64,000 bases of DNA from Pseudomonadales bacterium (GCA_024234325.1 JACKOJ010000001.1:62001-126000); one strand, 5' to 3'. Numbered from the stretch's first letter, positions 44,632 to 54,387 are shown. The notes: generated by a model not told the origin, from the letters alone. Numbers and translations are program-made.

Positions 44632-45762
44632 ATGAAAGCCTTGTTGCTGTCGGCCTACGATGCGCAGAGCCATCGCTGCTGGCGCACCAATCTGAAGGCC
44701 ATGTTTCCGGACATTGACTGGACCGAACTGACATTGCCTGCACGCTACTTTCCCTGGCGCGTGCGCGGCAATAGCTTGACGTGGGCATTTAATCATCGCG
44801 CTACTCTGACTGACAACTACGATCTCCTCCTGTGCACCTCGATGACCGATCTGTCCGCTTTGCGCGGTTTTGTGCCCGCTCTGGGCCGCCTGCCTACCGT
44901 GGTGTATTTCCACGAAAACCAGTTTGCCTACCCGGACAACCCGGACCCGGCGGCCACGCGCACCAACCCGGTAGAGGCCCAGATGCTGAGCCTGTACACC
45001 GCGCTGTGCGCAGACCGGGTTGTCTTCAACAGCGGCTATAACCGGGAGAGTTTTCTTGTCGGCGTGAGCCGCTTGCTCAAGCGCCTGCCGGACCATGTTC
45101 CCCCGGGACTGCTGCAGCAACTCGGCACCTCGATGGTTCTGCCCGTGCCACTGGAAGACGCCCTGTTTGCGCCAGACCCTGCGCCTCGAAATGCTGTCCT
45201 GACCCTCGTGTGGAACCATCGCTGGGAATACGACAAGGGGCCGGCGCTTCTGCTCGCCATCGTGCACGGCCTGGTGAAAGCCGGGTGCCGCTTCCGCCTG
45301 CATCTGCTGGGTCAACGCTTTCGCGACATCCCGCCCGCCTTTGCTTCCATTGAAGCCCTGCTGCGCGACCATGACGCACTGGGACACCTGGGCTATGTGG
45401 AATCCCGCGAAGCCTATCTTGATCTGTTGCGGACGGCGGACGTGGTGCTCAGCACCGCCGACCACGACTTCCAGGGGCTGTCGCTGCTGGAGGCAGCAGC
45501 ACTCGGCTGCACACCGCTGGCACCGGCACGCCTGGTCTATCCGGAATATCTGCCACCAGCCTGCCTGTATACGGGGAGCGGGCCGCTGGAGTCGCAGGCG
45601 GATGCGGCGGTGCGACGACTGCTGCAATGGGCCGAGGACAAGTCCCGGGGCACGCCCCTGCCTGGCGTCGATGTGCGCCGTTTCAGCCAGCGGGAACTGC
45701 TCCCCGACTATCGCGGTCTTATCGCAGACACCCTGGCCTCGAATACCTGCCTGAGTCCTTGA
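44632..45762 (+). CDS. tRNA-queuosine alpha-mannosyltransferase homologue (DUF3524, GTDC1/QTMAN-like)
   Basis: A 376-residue GT-B glycosyltransferase. The first half is the DUF3524 domain: LLSAYDAQSHRCWRTNL, LTLPARYFPWRVRGN, DLLLCTSMTDLSALRGFVP, VVYFHENQFAYP and RVVFNSGYNRESFL all follow human GTDC1. GTDC1 is known as the enzyme that adds mannose to queuosine in tRNA-Asp. The second half is a GT4-type donor domain (LTLVWNHRWEYDKGP, then HDFQGLSLLEAAALGCTPLAP with the nucleotide-sugar Glu). A cytoplasmic role in modifying Q-tRNA is the natural prediction for this bacterial member. tgt, which makes the Q precursor, lies about 9 kb away. The start agrees with the family N-terminus, although no ribosome site is visible. 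Confidence 0.82.
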   Translation: MKALLLSAYDAQSHRCWRTNLKAMFPDIDWTELTLPARYFPWRVRGNSLTWAFNHRATLTDNYDLLLCTSMTDLSALRGFVPALGRLPTVVYFHENQFAYPDNPDPAATRTNPVEAQMLSLYTALCADRVVFNSGYNRESFLVGVSRLLKRLPDHVPPGLLQQLGTSMVLPVPLEDALFAPDPAPRNAVLTLVWNHRWEYDKGPALLLAIVHGLVKAGCRFRLHLLGQRFRDIPPAFASIEALLRDHDALGHLGYVESREAYLDLLRTADVVLSTADHDFQGLSLLEAAALGCTPLAPARLVYPEYLPPACLYTGSGPLESQADAAVRRLLQWAEDKSRGTPLPGVDVRRFSQRELLPDYRGLIADTLASNTCLSP

Positions 45763-45865
45763 GAGCACAGGGAAAAAGTCCTTGTACTGGCCTTGGCATC
45801 GACGCTAAAGTCTCGCCAGAATCCATGCAGAGGCCCGCCCGGCGGGTCGACAAGACGGAGCTGAC

Positions 45866-46924
45866 ATGAAAGCGATTCGCAGTACCCTGTTTGCCCTGAG
45901 CACCCTGGCCGCCGCAGTGGCCTTCGCCCAGGAAGACACCCCTGACGCAAGCACCGACGCGGACAACGATGCCGCCTTCCAGACCTGGCTGGGCGAGTTT
46001 CGGACTGACGCGCTGGCACGGGGCATTCGTGCAGAGACCCTGGATGCCATCCTGCCAACGATCGAGCAGCAGCGCCGGGTCATCCAGGCGGACCGCAATC
46101 AGGCGGAATTCGTACAGACCTATGCCAGTTATCTTGAGCGGGTCAGCGATCGCCGCATCCAGATGGGACAGGACCTGTTCGAGAAGGAAGGCGACATGAT
46201 CAATGCCGCCGCCCGCGCGCACGGCGTGCAACCGCGCTTTGTTGCGGCGGTGCTTGGCATGGAAAGCAATTACGGCACCTTCCCCATTACCGAGCCGCTG
46301 TTCAACGTCATCGCCACGCTGGCCTTCGATTCCCGCCGTGGCGACCAGTTCCGCAACGAGCTGTTCGCCGCCTTCGAGATCGTGGACAAGGGTTATGCCG
46401 CTGCCGATGAAATGAAGAGTTCCTGGGCCGGCGCCATCGGAGCACCGCAGTTCATGCCGGGCAGCTATCTGCGCCTGGCCGTGGACGAGGACGGCGACGG
46501 CAAGCGCGACCTGTGGCAGATGGGGCCGGATGTGATTGGCTCCGTGGCCAACTACCTGAAATCCACGGGCTGGAAGGACGATCAGACCTGGGGCCGCGTG
46601 GTCAGCCTGCCGCCAGGGGGCGAGCAGTCCCTGCCCGCGCCGCAGAACACCGGCCTGTCTCCCGACGCCACCTGCCGCCGCTACACCACCATGGGCGTAT
46701 GGCGGGAGCTGAGTGACTGGCAGGAACTGGGCGTGCGCAAGGCCGATGGCAGCGACCTGCCGACACGGCCGCTGGCGGCGGCACTGATCATTGGGGATGA
46801 GGGCGATGACAAGGGGTATCTCGTGTACCGCAACTTCTGTTCGCTGCTGCGCTACAACCCGTCCTTCAAGTACGCCCTGGGCGTGAGCCTGCTGTCGGAT
46901 GCCATTGCCGGCATCGAGGAATAA
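45866..46924 (+). CDS. mltB: Lytic murein transglycosylase, MltB family
   Basis: A 352-residue periplasmic enzyme that cleaves peptidoglycan glycan strands with 1,6-anhydro product formation. A signal peptide (residues 5-21, cleavage after AFA) lacks a lipobox, so this is a soluble rather than lipidated MltB/SltB-type enzyme. The catalytic Glu is in AVLGMESNYGTFP near residue 133. SSWAGAIGAPQFMPGSYLRL (near 190), DLWQMGPDVIGSVANYLK and LLRYNPSFKYAL near the end are family signatures. GGAG lies about six bases before the ATG. It is convergent, three bases apart, with the MltD-type gene, so two transglycosylases sit tail to tail. Confidence 0.9.
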   Translation: MKAIRSTLFALSTLAAAVAFAQEDTPDASTDADNDAAFQTWLGEFRTDALARGIRAETLDAILPTIEQQRRVIQADRNQAEFVQTYASYLERVSDRRIQMGQDLFEKEGDMINAAARAHGVQPRFVAAVLGMESNYGTFPITEPLFNVIATLAFDSRRGDQFRNELFAAFEIVDKGYAAADEMKSSWAGAIGAPQFMPGSYLRLAVDEDGDGKRDLWQMGPDVIGSVANYLKSTGWKDDQTWGRVVSLPPGGEQSLPAPQNTGLSPDATCRRYTTMGVWRELSDWQELGVRKADGSDLPTRPLAAALIIGDEGDDKGYLVYRNFCSLLRYNPSFKYALGVSLLSDAIAGIEE

Positions 46925-46927
46925 TCG

Positions 46928-49174
46928 TCAAACGCCGGGGTTGCCGTCCGGCTGCACCGGCTCCAGCACAGGAAACACCACTGTCTGACCAATCTGGACC
47001 TGACGGAAGTTCAGGTCCGGGTTGTACTGCCGCAGCAACCACATGGGAATGGAATACTTGCGGCGGGCCAGATTGGCGATGTTGTCGTTGGCCACCACTT
47101 TGTACTCATCGACATTCTGAATACGGTACTGGCGGAAGAATTCCTGCTGTTCCTCCAGGTGGAACTGACGACGCTTGAGTTCAAACTGCGCCACACTCAC
47201 TTTGGAAAAGTCCAGCGTCAGACGCTTGCCCAGCACCACCGGCTCTGCGCTGCGCATCCTGTTCAGGCGGCGCAGATCGGCACTGGTCAGTTCCAGCCAT
47301 TCGGCATAATGCCCCAGGGTCTCGGAGGCCTGGATCTCGATACTGTTGTCAGCGGCCACACTGTAGTCGGACGGATCAGCCGCGAGATCGGAAATCGCTT
47401 CAGCACCCTGCTCTTCCAGCGACCCGACATCATCCAGCGCGATGGCAAAGGCCTGTTCTTCGCTAATCTCGTCCCCCGCCTCCAGCACAACAGGCTCTTC
47501 GTCCAGCGGCGGCATCAACTCTTCCAGCAGGGCCAATTCCACCTGCGGCTCTTCGGGCTCGGTCGACTCGGCAACGGCAGGTTCGGGCGCCGGAGGCTGC
47601 TCGGGTTCGACATACACCACGGGCTGGGTGCTCGCGGGTGTGGACCCCGGCAAGGCAAGCGTCTGCCCGGGATAAATCAGATCGGGGTGATCAATATTGT
47701 TGGCCTGCAGCAGACTGCGCTCGCTCAGCCCGAAGCGATTGGCGATACGCGACAGCGTGTCACCCCGGCGCACCGTGTAGGAGTCAGACTTGCGCGATGC
47801 CGTGCTCTGGGCCGACGGAGCTGGCGCGGATTCGCTGCGGGCAGCAGCCGCGATCTGGGCCGAGGTCTGCCCGGTGGCCGCCGCCGTGTCCTGCGGCAGC
47901 AGAAGACGCTGACCAATGGAAATACGGCCGGCATCACGGATCTGGTTGAGTGAGGTCAACTGGGCTACCGACGTCTTGAAGCGGCGGGCGATGGCAGACA
48001 GGCTGTCGCCCTTCTGCACCACGTAGGCGATATCCGGTGTCTGGATATTGTAGCGCTCGCCGTTCGGAATCCCGGCCAGCAGGGTCTCGATGGGCGCGTG
48101 CAGTTGCTCCTTCTGCACCTTGACGACAAAGCCCTTGGGAATACGCTTGCCGCCTTCCCAGACGATGGGGCGCAGGGCGGGATTGTCGAATTGCAGATGC
48201 TCCAGCGTCACGCCCAGGGCGTCCGCCAGAGTCTGTGCCTCCACAAAGGAGTCCAGCTCGAACTCCACGTACTGTGGGCTGGGGTCCAGTTGCAGCACCC
48301 CGAACAGGGTCTGGGCCTGCCGCTCCACGTCCAGTACCGCGAGGAACTGCGGGTAGAAGTTGCGCGAGGCGAAACCGAAACTTGGTCCCTTGTAGTTGGC
48401 AATGATGTCCTCGATGCGATCGCTGCCAGTCTCCCGCACGGCGCGGCTCATCCCACCGGTGCCGTGGTTATAGGCCGTCAGGGCCAGCGGCCAGGTGCCG
48501 AGAATGCGGTAGTTGTATTCCAGCAGGCTCATCGCGGCATAGGTCGCGGTGTAGGGGTCCATGCGCTCGTCCACGATATGGTCGATCCGCATGAAGCGCT
48601 GCCCCGTGGCCCGCATGAACTGCCACATACCGGCGGCGGCAACACTGGAATAGGCACCGGGATGGAAGGACGACTCGACATGGGGCAGTGCCGCCAGTTC
48701 GATGGGGAGATGCTTGGCACGGATCACGCTCTCGATATGGGAACGGTACGCACCGGAACGGATCAGACCCTCGACAAAGCGGTCCGACTGGCCAAGCTGA
48801 AAACGGACATTGTTAGACGCCGTACGCAGCGTCTCGTTGCTGACCCCGGCGGGCCAGAGATCCAGGATCTGCTGCTCGAAATTCGTGAGGCCACTGCGCT
48901 TGCCGCCGCCCAGGGTCTTCAGGGCATCCTGGATGCGGGTGCGCTGACGTTCGATTTCGGGACGGTCGTAGTCCACACGCTGATAGACGATGGCGAGATT
49001 GTTGGCGTCGTGCAGGAAACCGCTCTCGGTGTCTACCTCGGTATACACCCGGGTCCAGAACTTGATGGCAGGTTCCAGGGCCGCTGGCCGGGGAAGATCC
49101 TGAGCCAATACCCCAGCGCTGACCAGACTCAGCAGGAGCAGACACAGGATTCGGCGCAGGGATAGACGCGGCAC
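46928..49174 (-). CDS. mltD: LysM-containing lytic transglycosylase, MltD type
   Basis: A 748-residue periplasmic transglycosylase. A signal peptide (residues about 5-21) is followed by the SLT domain with catalytic Glu in LAALPHVESSFHPGA near residue 160, then SSVAAAGMWQFMRATGQ and NYRILGTWPLALTAYNHGTG. Two clear LysM domains (YVVQKGDSLSAIARRF near 400; YTVRRGDTLSRIANRFGLSE near 480), an acidic Glu/Pro linker and two weaker LysM-like repeats complete it. E. coli MltD is shorter (452 residues), so the extra linker and repeats are unusual. The GTG at 49174 gives the signal peptide and follows AGGAAG by nine bases; longer frames start at a TTG and are not credible. Confidence 0.88.
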   Translation of the reverse strand: MPRLSLRRILCLLLLSLVSAGVLAQDLPRPAALEPAIKFWTRVYTEVDTESGFLHDANNLAIVYQRVDYDRPEIERQRTRIQDALKTLGGGKRSGLTNFEQQILDLWPAGVSNETLRTASNNVRFQLGQSDRFVEGLIRSGAYRSHIESVIRAKHLPIELAALPHVESSFHPGAYSSVAAAGMWQFMRATGQRFMRIDHIVDERMDPYTATYAAMSLLEYNYRILGTWPLALTAYNHGTGGMSRAVRETGSDRIEDIIANYKGPSFGFASRNFYPQFLAVLDVERQAQTLFGVLQLDPSPQYVEFELDSFVEAQTLADALGVTLEHLQFDNPALRPIVWEGGKRIPKGFVVKVQKEQLHAPIETLLAGIPNGERYNIQTPDIAYVVQKGDSLSAIARRFKTSVAQLTSLNQIRDAGRISIGQRLLLPQDTAAATGQTSAQIAAAARSESAPAPSAQSTASRKSDSYTVRRGDTLSRIANRFGLSERSLLQANNIDHPDLIYPGQTLALPGSTPASTQPVVYVEPEQPPAPEPAVAESTEPEEPQVELALLEELMPPLDEEPVVLEAGDEISEEQAFAIALDDVGSLEEQGAEAISDLAADPSDYSVAADNSIEIQASETLGHYAEWLELTSADLRRLNRMRSAEPVVLGKRLTLDFSKVSVAQFELKRRQFHLEEQQEFFRQYRIQNVDEYKVVANDNIANLARRKYSIPMWLLRQYNPDLNFRQVQIGQTVVFPVLEPVQPDGNPGV

Positions 49175-49368
49175 TGACAATACTTCCTCATTTTCACGGC
49201 GACTGGTTCTATTGACCGCTCTCGCGACAATAAATTCCGGTGATTCGGGGCCTATACTAATGGAGGCGGCACGTTTGTCAAAGCACAAAACGGAGGCCCG
49301 CAGGGGCAGATTTCACTGCCCCGACAATTGCTCTATACTGCGACCCCCATGCCCGGATACGCAGCCCA

Positions 49369-51024
49369 ATGACTGATACCAAGAAGCTGGCGCAGGCCAG
49401 CCTGGAAAGCCTCTACCGTATCTTTACGGTGCCCGAGGCGCCCGATTCGACGCTGGGAAAGATCGATCAGTCGATCTCCCAGAACCTCGCCGGGTTCCTG
49501 CAGGAGCACATTGTCGCCTCGGAGCGCGATCTTGCCCTGATCGAGCAGGACTTCTCCAATCCCGTCATTCCGCAGGACCCCAGCTTCGTCTCCGACCAGA
49601 TCGAATTCCTGCTGGACAAGGTGGTCGCACAGTCGGTGCACATCGCCTCGCCCAGCTTTGTCGGCCACATGGCCTCGGCCCTGCCCTATTTCATGCTGCC
49701 ACTGTCGCGCATCATGACCGCGCTGAACCAGAACCTGGTCAAGGTGGAGACTTCCAAGGCCTTCACCCCGCTGGAGCGTCAGGTCATCGGCATGCTGCAC
49801 CAGTTGATCTATCAGCAGAACGAAACCTTCTATGGTCGCTGGATGCACGAGCCCCGCCAGGCACTGGGCAGCTTTTGCTCGGGCGGCACCATAGCAAACC
49901 TGACGGCCCTGTGGGCAGCGCGTAACAGCCTGTTCCCGGCCAGCGAGCATTTTGCCGGCCTGGCCCAGGAGGGGCTGGCCGCAGGCCTGCAGCACTTCGG
50001 CTACCGTTCTCTCGCGGTCCTCGTGTCCGAACGCGGACACTACTCCCTGGGCAAGGCGGCGGACATTCTGGGCATCGGACGCCGCAATCTGGTGGCCATT
50101 GAAACCGATGCCCGCAACCGTATACGTACAGACGTTCTGGAGGCGCGCTGCGACGAACTCCAGCGCAACGGCACCAAGGTGATGGCCATCGTCGGTGTTG
50201 CGGGGTCTTCGGAGACCGGGAGCGTGGACCCACTCAATGCCATGGCCGATATCGCCCAGGCACGCGGCATTCATTTCCACGTGGACTCGGCCTGGGGCGG
50301 CCCGACGCTGTTTTCCCGCACCCACCGTCATCTGCTGAAGGGTATTGAACGCGCAGATTCCGTCACCATCGACGCGCACAAACAGTTGTACGTGCCCATG
50401 GGTGCAGGCATCTGCCTGTTCAAACAACCGGAAACGCTGGCGAGCGTGGAGCATCACGCGGAATACATCATCCGCAAGGGTTCCAAGGATCTGGGCAGCC
50501 ACAGCGTGGAAGGCTCACGCCCAGGCATGGCCATCCTGGTCCACGCAGGGCTGCACATCATTGCCCGCAACGGCTACGAACTGCTGATTGACGAGGGGAT
50601 TGCGAAGGCGCGCGCCTTTGCCGACATGATCCGCAACACGCCGGACTTCGAACTGATCTCCGAACCGGAACTCAACATCCTGACCTACCGTTACCGCCCT
50701 GCGGCGCTGCAAGCGGGTCTGTGCGGTGACGACGCCGCACTGCGCGATCACCTCAACGAGGGGCTTAACCGCATTACCCGCATCATGCAGAAGATTCAGC
50801 GGGGCCGGGGGCTGTCCTTCGTCTCCAGAACCCGTCTGACGCCGGCACAATACGACCGCACCCCAGTGGTGGTGTTCCGGGTGGTGCTGGCGAACCCGCT
50901 GACGACACTGGACATACTGCGCGATATTCTGGAAGAGCAGCGTGAGATAGCAAAAGACCCGACCGTGCAGGAAGAAGTCACAAGACTTTCCGGCACAGAT
51001 CGGGTCAGTATGGATCCGGCATAA
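49369..51024 (+). CDS. panP: PLP-dependent decarboxylase, PanP-type aspartate 1-decarboxylase
   Basis: A 551-residue group II PLP decarboxylase. The order LYRIFTVPEAPDSTLGKID, PSFVGHMASALPYFMLPLSR, SFCSGGTIANLTALWAARN and the PLP-lysine segment TIDAHKQLYVPMGAGICL (Lys near residue 336) closely matches the Vibrio PanP/'putative pyridoxal-dependent aspartate 1-decarboxylase' group. That enzyme makes beta-alanine for pantothenate when the pyruvoyl enzyme PanD is absent. A glutamate decarboxylase label is the common mis-annotation. It is convergent with secF, 19 bases between stops, and appears to be a single-gene unit. No clear ribosome site precedes the ATG. Confidence 0.85.
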   Translation: MTDTKKLAQASLESLYRIFTVPEAPDSTLGKIDQSISQNLAGFLQEHIVASERDLALIEQDFSNPVIPQDPSFVSDQIEFLLDKVVAQSVHIASPSFVGHMASALPYFMLPLSRIMTALNQNLVKVETSKAFTPLERQVIGMLHQLIYQQNETFYGRWMHEPRQALGSFCSGGTIANLTALWAARNSLFPASEHFAGLAQEGLAAGLQHFGYRSLAVLVSERGHYSLGKAADILGIGRRNLVAIETDARNRIRTDVLEARCDELQRNGTKVMAIVGVAGSSETGSVDPLNAMADIAQARGIHFHVDSAWGGPTLFSRTHRHLLKGIERADSVTIDAHKQLYVPMGAGICLFKQPETLASVEHHAEYIIRKGSKDLGSHSVEGSRPGMAILVHAGLHIIARNGYELLIDEGIAKARAFADMIRNTPDFELISEPELNILTYRYRPAALQAGLCGDDAALRDHLNEGLNRITRIMQKIQRGRGLSFVSRTRLTPAQYDRTPVVVFRVVLANPLTTLDILRDILEEQREIAKDPTVQEEVTRLSGTDRVSMDPA

Positions 51025-51043
51025 ACCGGGAGTCAGCCCTGGC

Positions 51044-51994
51044 TCAGGGCATGGAATCCTGCGCGCCTTCCCTGACGGGCACCATGAGATCTTCCTTGGT
51101 GACCTTCAGGTACAGCAGCAGGCTGGACGCGATATAGATGGACGAGTAGGTCCCGATCACGATCCCCAGGGTCAGCGCTGTGGCAAAGCCCTGAATCGAC
51201 TCCCCGCCCATGATGAGCATGGCGCACACCACAAGCTGGGTAGTACCGGCAGTAATGATGGTTCGGCTGAGCGTCTGCGTAAGGGACAGGTTGATCAGTT
51301 CGTAGGGTGTGCCCTTGCGCGAGATGCGGAAGTTTTCGCGAATACGGTCAAAAACCACGATGGTATCGTTGATCGAGTAACCGATGATCGCCAGCAGCGC
51401 CGCGAGCACAGTCAGGTCAAACTCCATGCCGGTAATGGAAAAAATACCGAGCGTGATCAGTACATCGTGGAACAGTGCAATCACCGCCGCGAAGGCAAAT
51501 TTGGACTGGAAGCGCACCGCCACGTAGATCATCACGATACCCAGCGCGACCAGCAGGCCCATGCCGCCACTCTCCGCCAGTTCCTCACCGACGCGCGGCC
51601 CCACGAATTCCAGGCGGTTCAGTGTCAGTTCGGCACTGGTGCCCTGACGCAGCACTCCGAGAATATCGTTGCCAAGAGAGACCAGTGTGCCTGCCATCTC
51701 CTCTTCGCTGATGCTGTCATCCACCGGCAGACGAATGAGCACGTCCTGATCGGACCCGAAGGCCACCACCTGGGCGTCCTCGTAGCCTCCCGCACGCAGC
51801 TTCTCGCTGACTTCGCTCACAGCCACCGGCTGTGAATAGCCAACCTCCACCAGCGTACCCGCGGTGAAATCGAGCCCCAGTTGCAGCGAGTTGAAAATCA
51901 GCGAGCCAATGGAAATCAGCACGGCAGTGAGTGAGAGGATGCCGAAGAGCTTCCTGTACTTCATGAAATCAAACTGTTTACCCAAGATGGCCAT
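51044..51994 (-). CDS. secF: Protein translocase subunit SecF
   Basis: A 316-residue inner-membrane subunit that, with SecD, uses proton motive force to assist Sec export. The N-terminal helix (about 13-30) is followed by LGLDFTAGTLVEVGYSQPV, the SecF signature, then a small periplasmic domain. Five more helices include FHDVLITLGIFSITGMEFDL, LLAIIGYSINDTIVVFDRI and RTIITAGTTQLVVCAMLIMG. Length and motif order are normal. It follows secD by 59 bases in the usual yajC-secD-secF order. Confidence 0.96.
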   Translation of the reverse strand: MAILGKQFDFMKYRKLFGILSLTAVLISIGSLIFNSLQLGLDFTAGTLVEVGYSQPVAVSEVSEKLRAGGYEDAQVVAFGSDQDVLIRLPVDDSISEEEMAGTLVSLGNDILGVLRQGTSAELTLNRLEFVGPRVGEELAESGGMGLLVALGIVMIYVAVRFQSKFAFAAVIALFHDVLITLGIFSITGMEFDLTVLAALLAIIGYSINDTIVVFDRIRENFRISRKGTPYELINLSLTQTLSRTIITAGTTQLVVCAMLIMGGESIQGFATALTLGIVIGTYSSIYIASSLLLYLKVTKEDLMVPVREGAQDSMP

Positions 51995-52053
51995 ACCCTC
52001 TTCCCAGCGCAGCTTGCGTGACCCAGGAGGTCACCGCCGCAGCGTTGTCACTG

Positions 52054-53904
52054 TCACGCAAAATTACCGATTGAAAGTTCCTTGACGTTGCGACCGCCAT
52101 ACACCAGGTTTACCAGTGCACGGGTCACCAGAATCGCCGTAAACATCGAGGTCGCGATACCGATCATCAGGGTCACGGCAAACCCCTTCACCGGACCGGT
52201 ACCAATCGAGAACAGCACGATCCCCACCAGCAGGGTGGTGACGTTGGCATCCACGATGGTGCTGAACGCGTTGTCAAAACCGGCCTTGATGGCGCCCTGG
52301 GGCGACAGCCCGTTCGACAGCTCCTCGCGTATTCGCGTAAAGATCAGCACGTTGGCGTCCACCGCCATCCCCACAATCAACACGATACCGAAGATACCCG
52401 GCAGGGTGAGGGTGGCGGAGATGATCGACATGATGGCAATCAGCAGCAGCACGTTCACCGCCAGAGCAACGTTGGCCAGCAGGCCAAACAACCGGTAGTA
52501 GAACACCATGAATACCAGCACCAGGCCGAAGCCGAGGTAGACCGCCTGCGTGCCCTGCTTGATGTTCTCGGCCCCCAGGCTCGGCCCCAGGGTGCGCTCT
52601 TCGACGAAATACATCGGCGCCGCCAGGGCACCGGAGCGGATCAGCAGCGACAGCTCGTTCGCTTCCGTGGTGCTCAGACCGGTAATCACGAACTCCCGGC
52701 CCAGCGCGGCGCGGATGACGGCGTGGCTGATCAGGCGTTTCTCTTCATAGGTTTCCTGGTGCTCGACCATCTGCCCGTCGGGGCCAGGCTCGAAGGTGCT
52801 GCGGGTCTTGGTCTCGCTCAGCACGATATCCATCAGCTTGCCGATGTTGTCACGGGTGACACGGCTGAACTGTTCGCCGCCCTGGGCATCCAGGTTGATC
52901 ACGACCTGGGGCAGGCTCTGCTGGTCGAGGGCAGAGCGCACATTGCTCACGCGGTCCCCCTGCAGAATGACGTCGTTGCTGACGTCGATCATCTGCCCCT
53001 GGTATTCGTAGGTGGTGTAAGAGGTAGAGGCCGCACCCGGCTGCGCTTCCAGATGGAACTGCAGTGTCGCAATGCGCTGCAGAATACGCTTGGCCTGTGC
53101 GGTGTCCTGCACGCCGGGAAGCTCCACCACGATGCGGTTGGCACCCTGCTGCTGCACCACCGGCTCGGCGACACCCAGAGAGTCAACACGGTTCAGAACA
53201 GTGGTCTTGTTCGCGGCGATGGTGTCGCGCTGCAACTGCAGAATATCGGCCTCGGACAGGCTCAGTTCCAGAACGAAACTGCCATCCTGCTCGCGGTTGA
53301 CCGGCTGCAGGTCAGCAAAATTCTCGCGAATCAGGGCGCGTGCCTGGGAGCGGGTGGACTCGTCATCGAAACGGGCCACAATCAGATTGGGGCTTTCCAG
53401 GCTGAGGGAGCGGGAGCGGATACGCTCGCCACGCAGAAGCTGGCGGATGGTGCTGACGTTGTTTTCCATGCGACGCTGCAGTGCCGCATCCATGTCCACT
53501 TCCATCAGGAAGTGCACACCGCCCTGCAGGTCCAGACCCAGGCTCATCTTGCCGGCGTTGATCGCCTGCAGCCAGCCGGGGGTGGTGGGTGCCAGATTCA
53601 GTGCCGAGAAGTAGCCACTGCCCAGCGTCTGCTCAATCACGGTCTTGCCGCGCAACTGGTCTTCCAGGTTATGGAAGCGCACCAGCGCCGAACGGCCCTC
53701 GATGGTGTCGCCAAAATAATCGACGTTTGCTGCGCGCAGGGCATCCGTGATGGTGCCGAGTTCAAACTCGGTCACGTCCTGGCTTTCGTGGCTGATCTGG
53801 ACCGCGGGGTCATCCGGGTAGAGGTTGGGTGCCGAATACACTGCAGCCAACAGGACGACGAAGACAATAAGCAGGTTCTTCCAGAGGGGGTACTTGTTCA
53901 ACAT
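52054..53904 (-). CDS. secD: Protein translocase subunit SecD
   Basis: A 616-residue inner-membrane protein with a large periplasmic domain. The N-terminal helix (about 9-25) precedes LGLDLQGGVHFLMEVDMD, the SecD signature, near residue 120. P1 regions follow, then the six-helix translocation domain with LVFMVFYYRLFGLLANVAL, LPGIFGIVLIVGMAVDANVL (with the conserved Asp) and NGLSPQGAIKAGFDNAFSTI. Length equals that of E. coli SecD (615). It sits between yajC (45 bases upstream) and secF. Confidence 0.96.
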   Translation of the reverse strand: MLNKYPLWKNLLIVFVVLLAAVYSAPNLYPDDPAVQISHESQDVTEFELGTITDALRAANVDYFGDTIEGRSALVRFHNLEDQLRGKTVIEQTLGSGYFSALNLAPTTPGWLQAINAGKMSLGLDLQGGVHFLMEVDMDAALQRRMENNVSTIRQLLRGERIRSRSLSLESPNLIVARFDDESTRSQARALIRENFADLQPVNREQDGSFVLELSLSEADILQLQRDTIAANKTTVLNRVDSLGVAEPVVQQQGANRIVVELPGVQDTAQAKRILQRIATLQFHLEAQPGAASTSYTTYEYQGQMIDVSNDVILQGDRVSNVRSALDQQSLPQVVINLDAQGGEQFSRVTRDNIGKLMDIVLSETKTRSTFEPGPDGQMVEHQETYEEKRLISHAVIRAALGREFVITGLSTTEANELSLLIRSGALAAPMYFVEERTLGPSLGAENIKQGTQAVYLGFGLVLVFMVFYYRLFGLLANVALAVNVLLLIAIMSIISATLTLPGIFGIVLIVGMAVDANVLIFTRIREELSNGLSPQGAIKAGFDNAFSTIVDANVTTLLVGIVLFSIGTGPVKGFAVTLMIGIATSMFTAILVTRALVNLVYGGRNVKELSIGNFA

Positions 53905-53949
53905 CGGTCTAGACTCTTTGTCGGCGGCGCCAGCAGCGCCAGCGTGGCG

Positions 53950-54279
53950 CTACTGAATGGACTTGATGGTGCCCTTGGGCAGGGCCGCCGCAACGGACGC
54001 CTTCTGCAGACACAGTTCCACGCCTTCTGCCACCTGCAGGGTCACGTAGTCGTCAGTCACCTTGGTCACCTTGCCCAGCAGACCACCGCTGGTCAGCACC
54101 TCGTCACCCTTGGCAAGAGAGGAGACCAGCTCCTTGTGTTCCTTGGCCCGCTTGGACTGCGGACGCCAGAGAATGAGGTAGAACAGGACAAACATGCCCC
54201 CGATGAAGATCAGGTTGAAGGTGACGCTCTGTTGCGGGGTGGCTTCCTGTGCGTAGGCGGCACTGATGAAAAAATCCAT
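53950..54279 (-). CDS. yajC: Sec translocon accessory protein YajC
   Basis: A 109-residue single-pass inner-membrane protein found with SecDF. The helix VTFNLIFIGGMFVLFYLILW (residues about 19-38) is followed by RPQSKRAKEHKELVSSLAKG and DEVLTSGGLLGKVTKVTDDY, the full YajC signature. AGAGAG lies nine bases before the ATG. It is the first gene of the yajC-secD-secF set and follows tgt by about 110 bases, the standard gammaproteobacterial order. Confidence 0.96.
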   Translation of the reverse strand: MDFFISAAYAQEATPQQSVTFNLIFIGGMFVLFYLILWRPQSKRAKEHKELVSSLAKGDEVLTSGGLLGKVTKVTDDYVTLQVAEGVELCLQKASVAAALPKGTIKSIQ

Positions 54280-54387
54280 GCTAATACTCTCTTGATATGT
54301 GCTTTTTGTGGAACCTGTCCTGTGCAGGGCTATATCGGGGCATCGGCGGCCGTTTCAAGGCCGGTGGTGCTTCGGTGAAAAACGGGC

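Noticed and set aside
52723..54378. A 551-codon plus-strand frame opposite secD and yajC
   Set aside because: Antisense to two unmistakable genes; no independent coding evidence.
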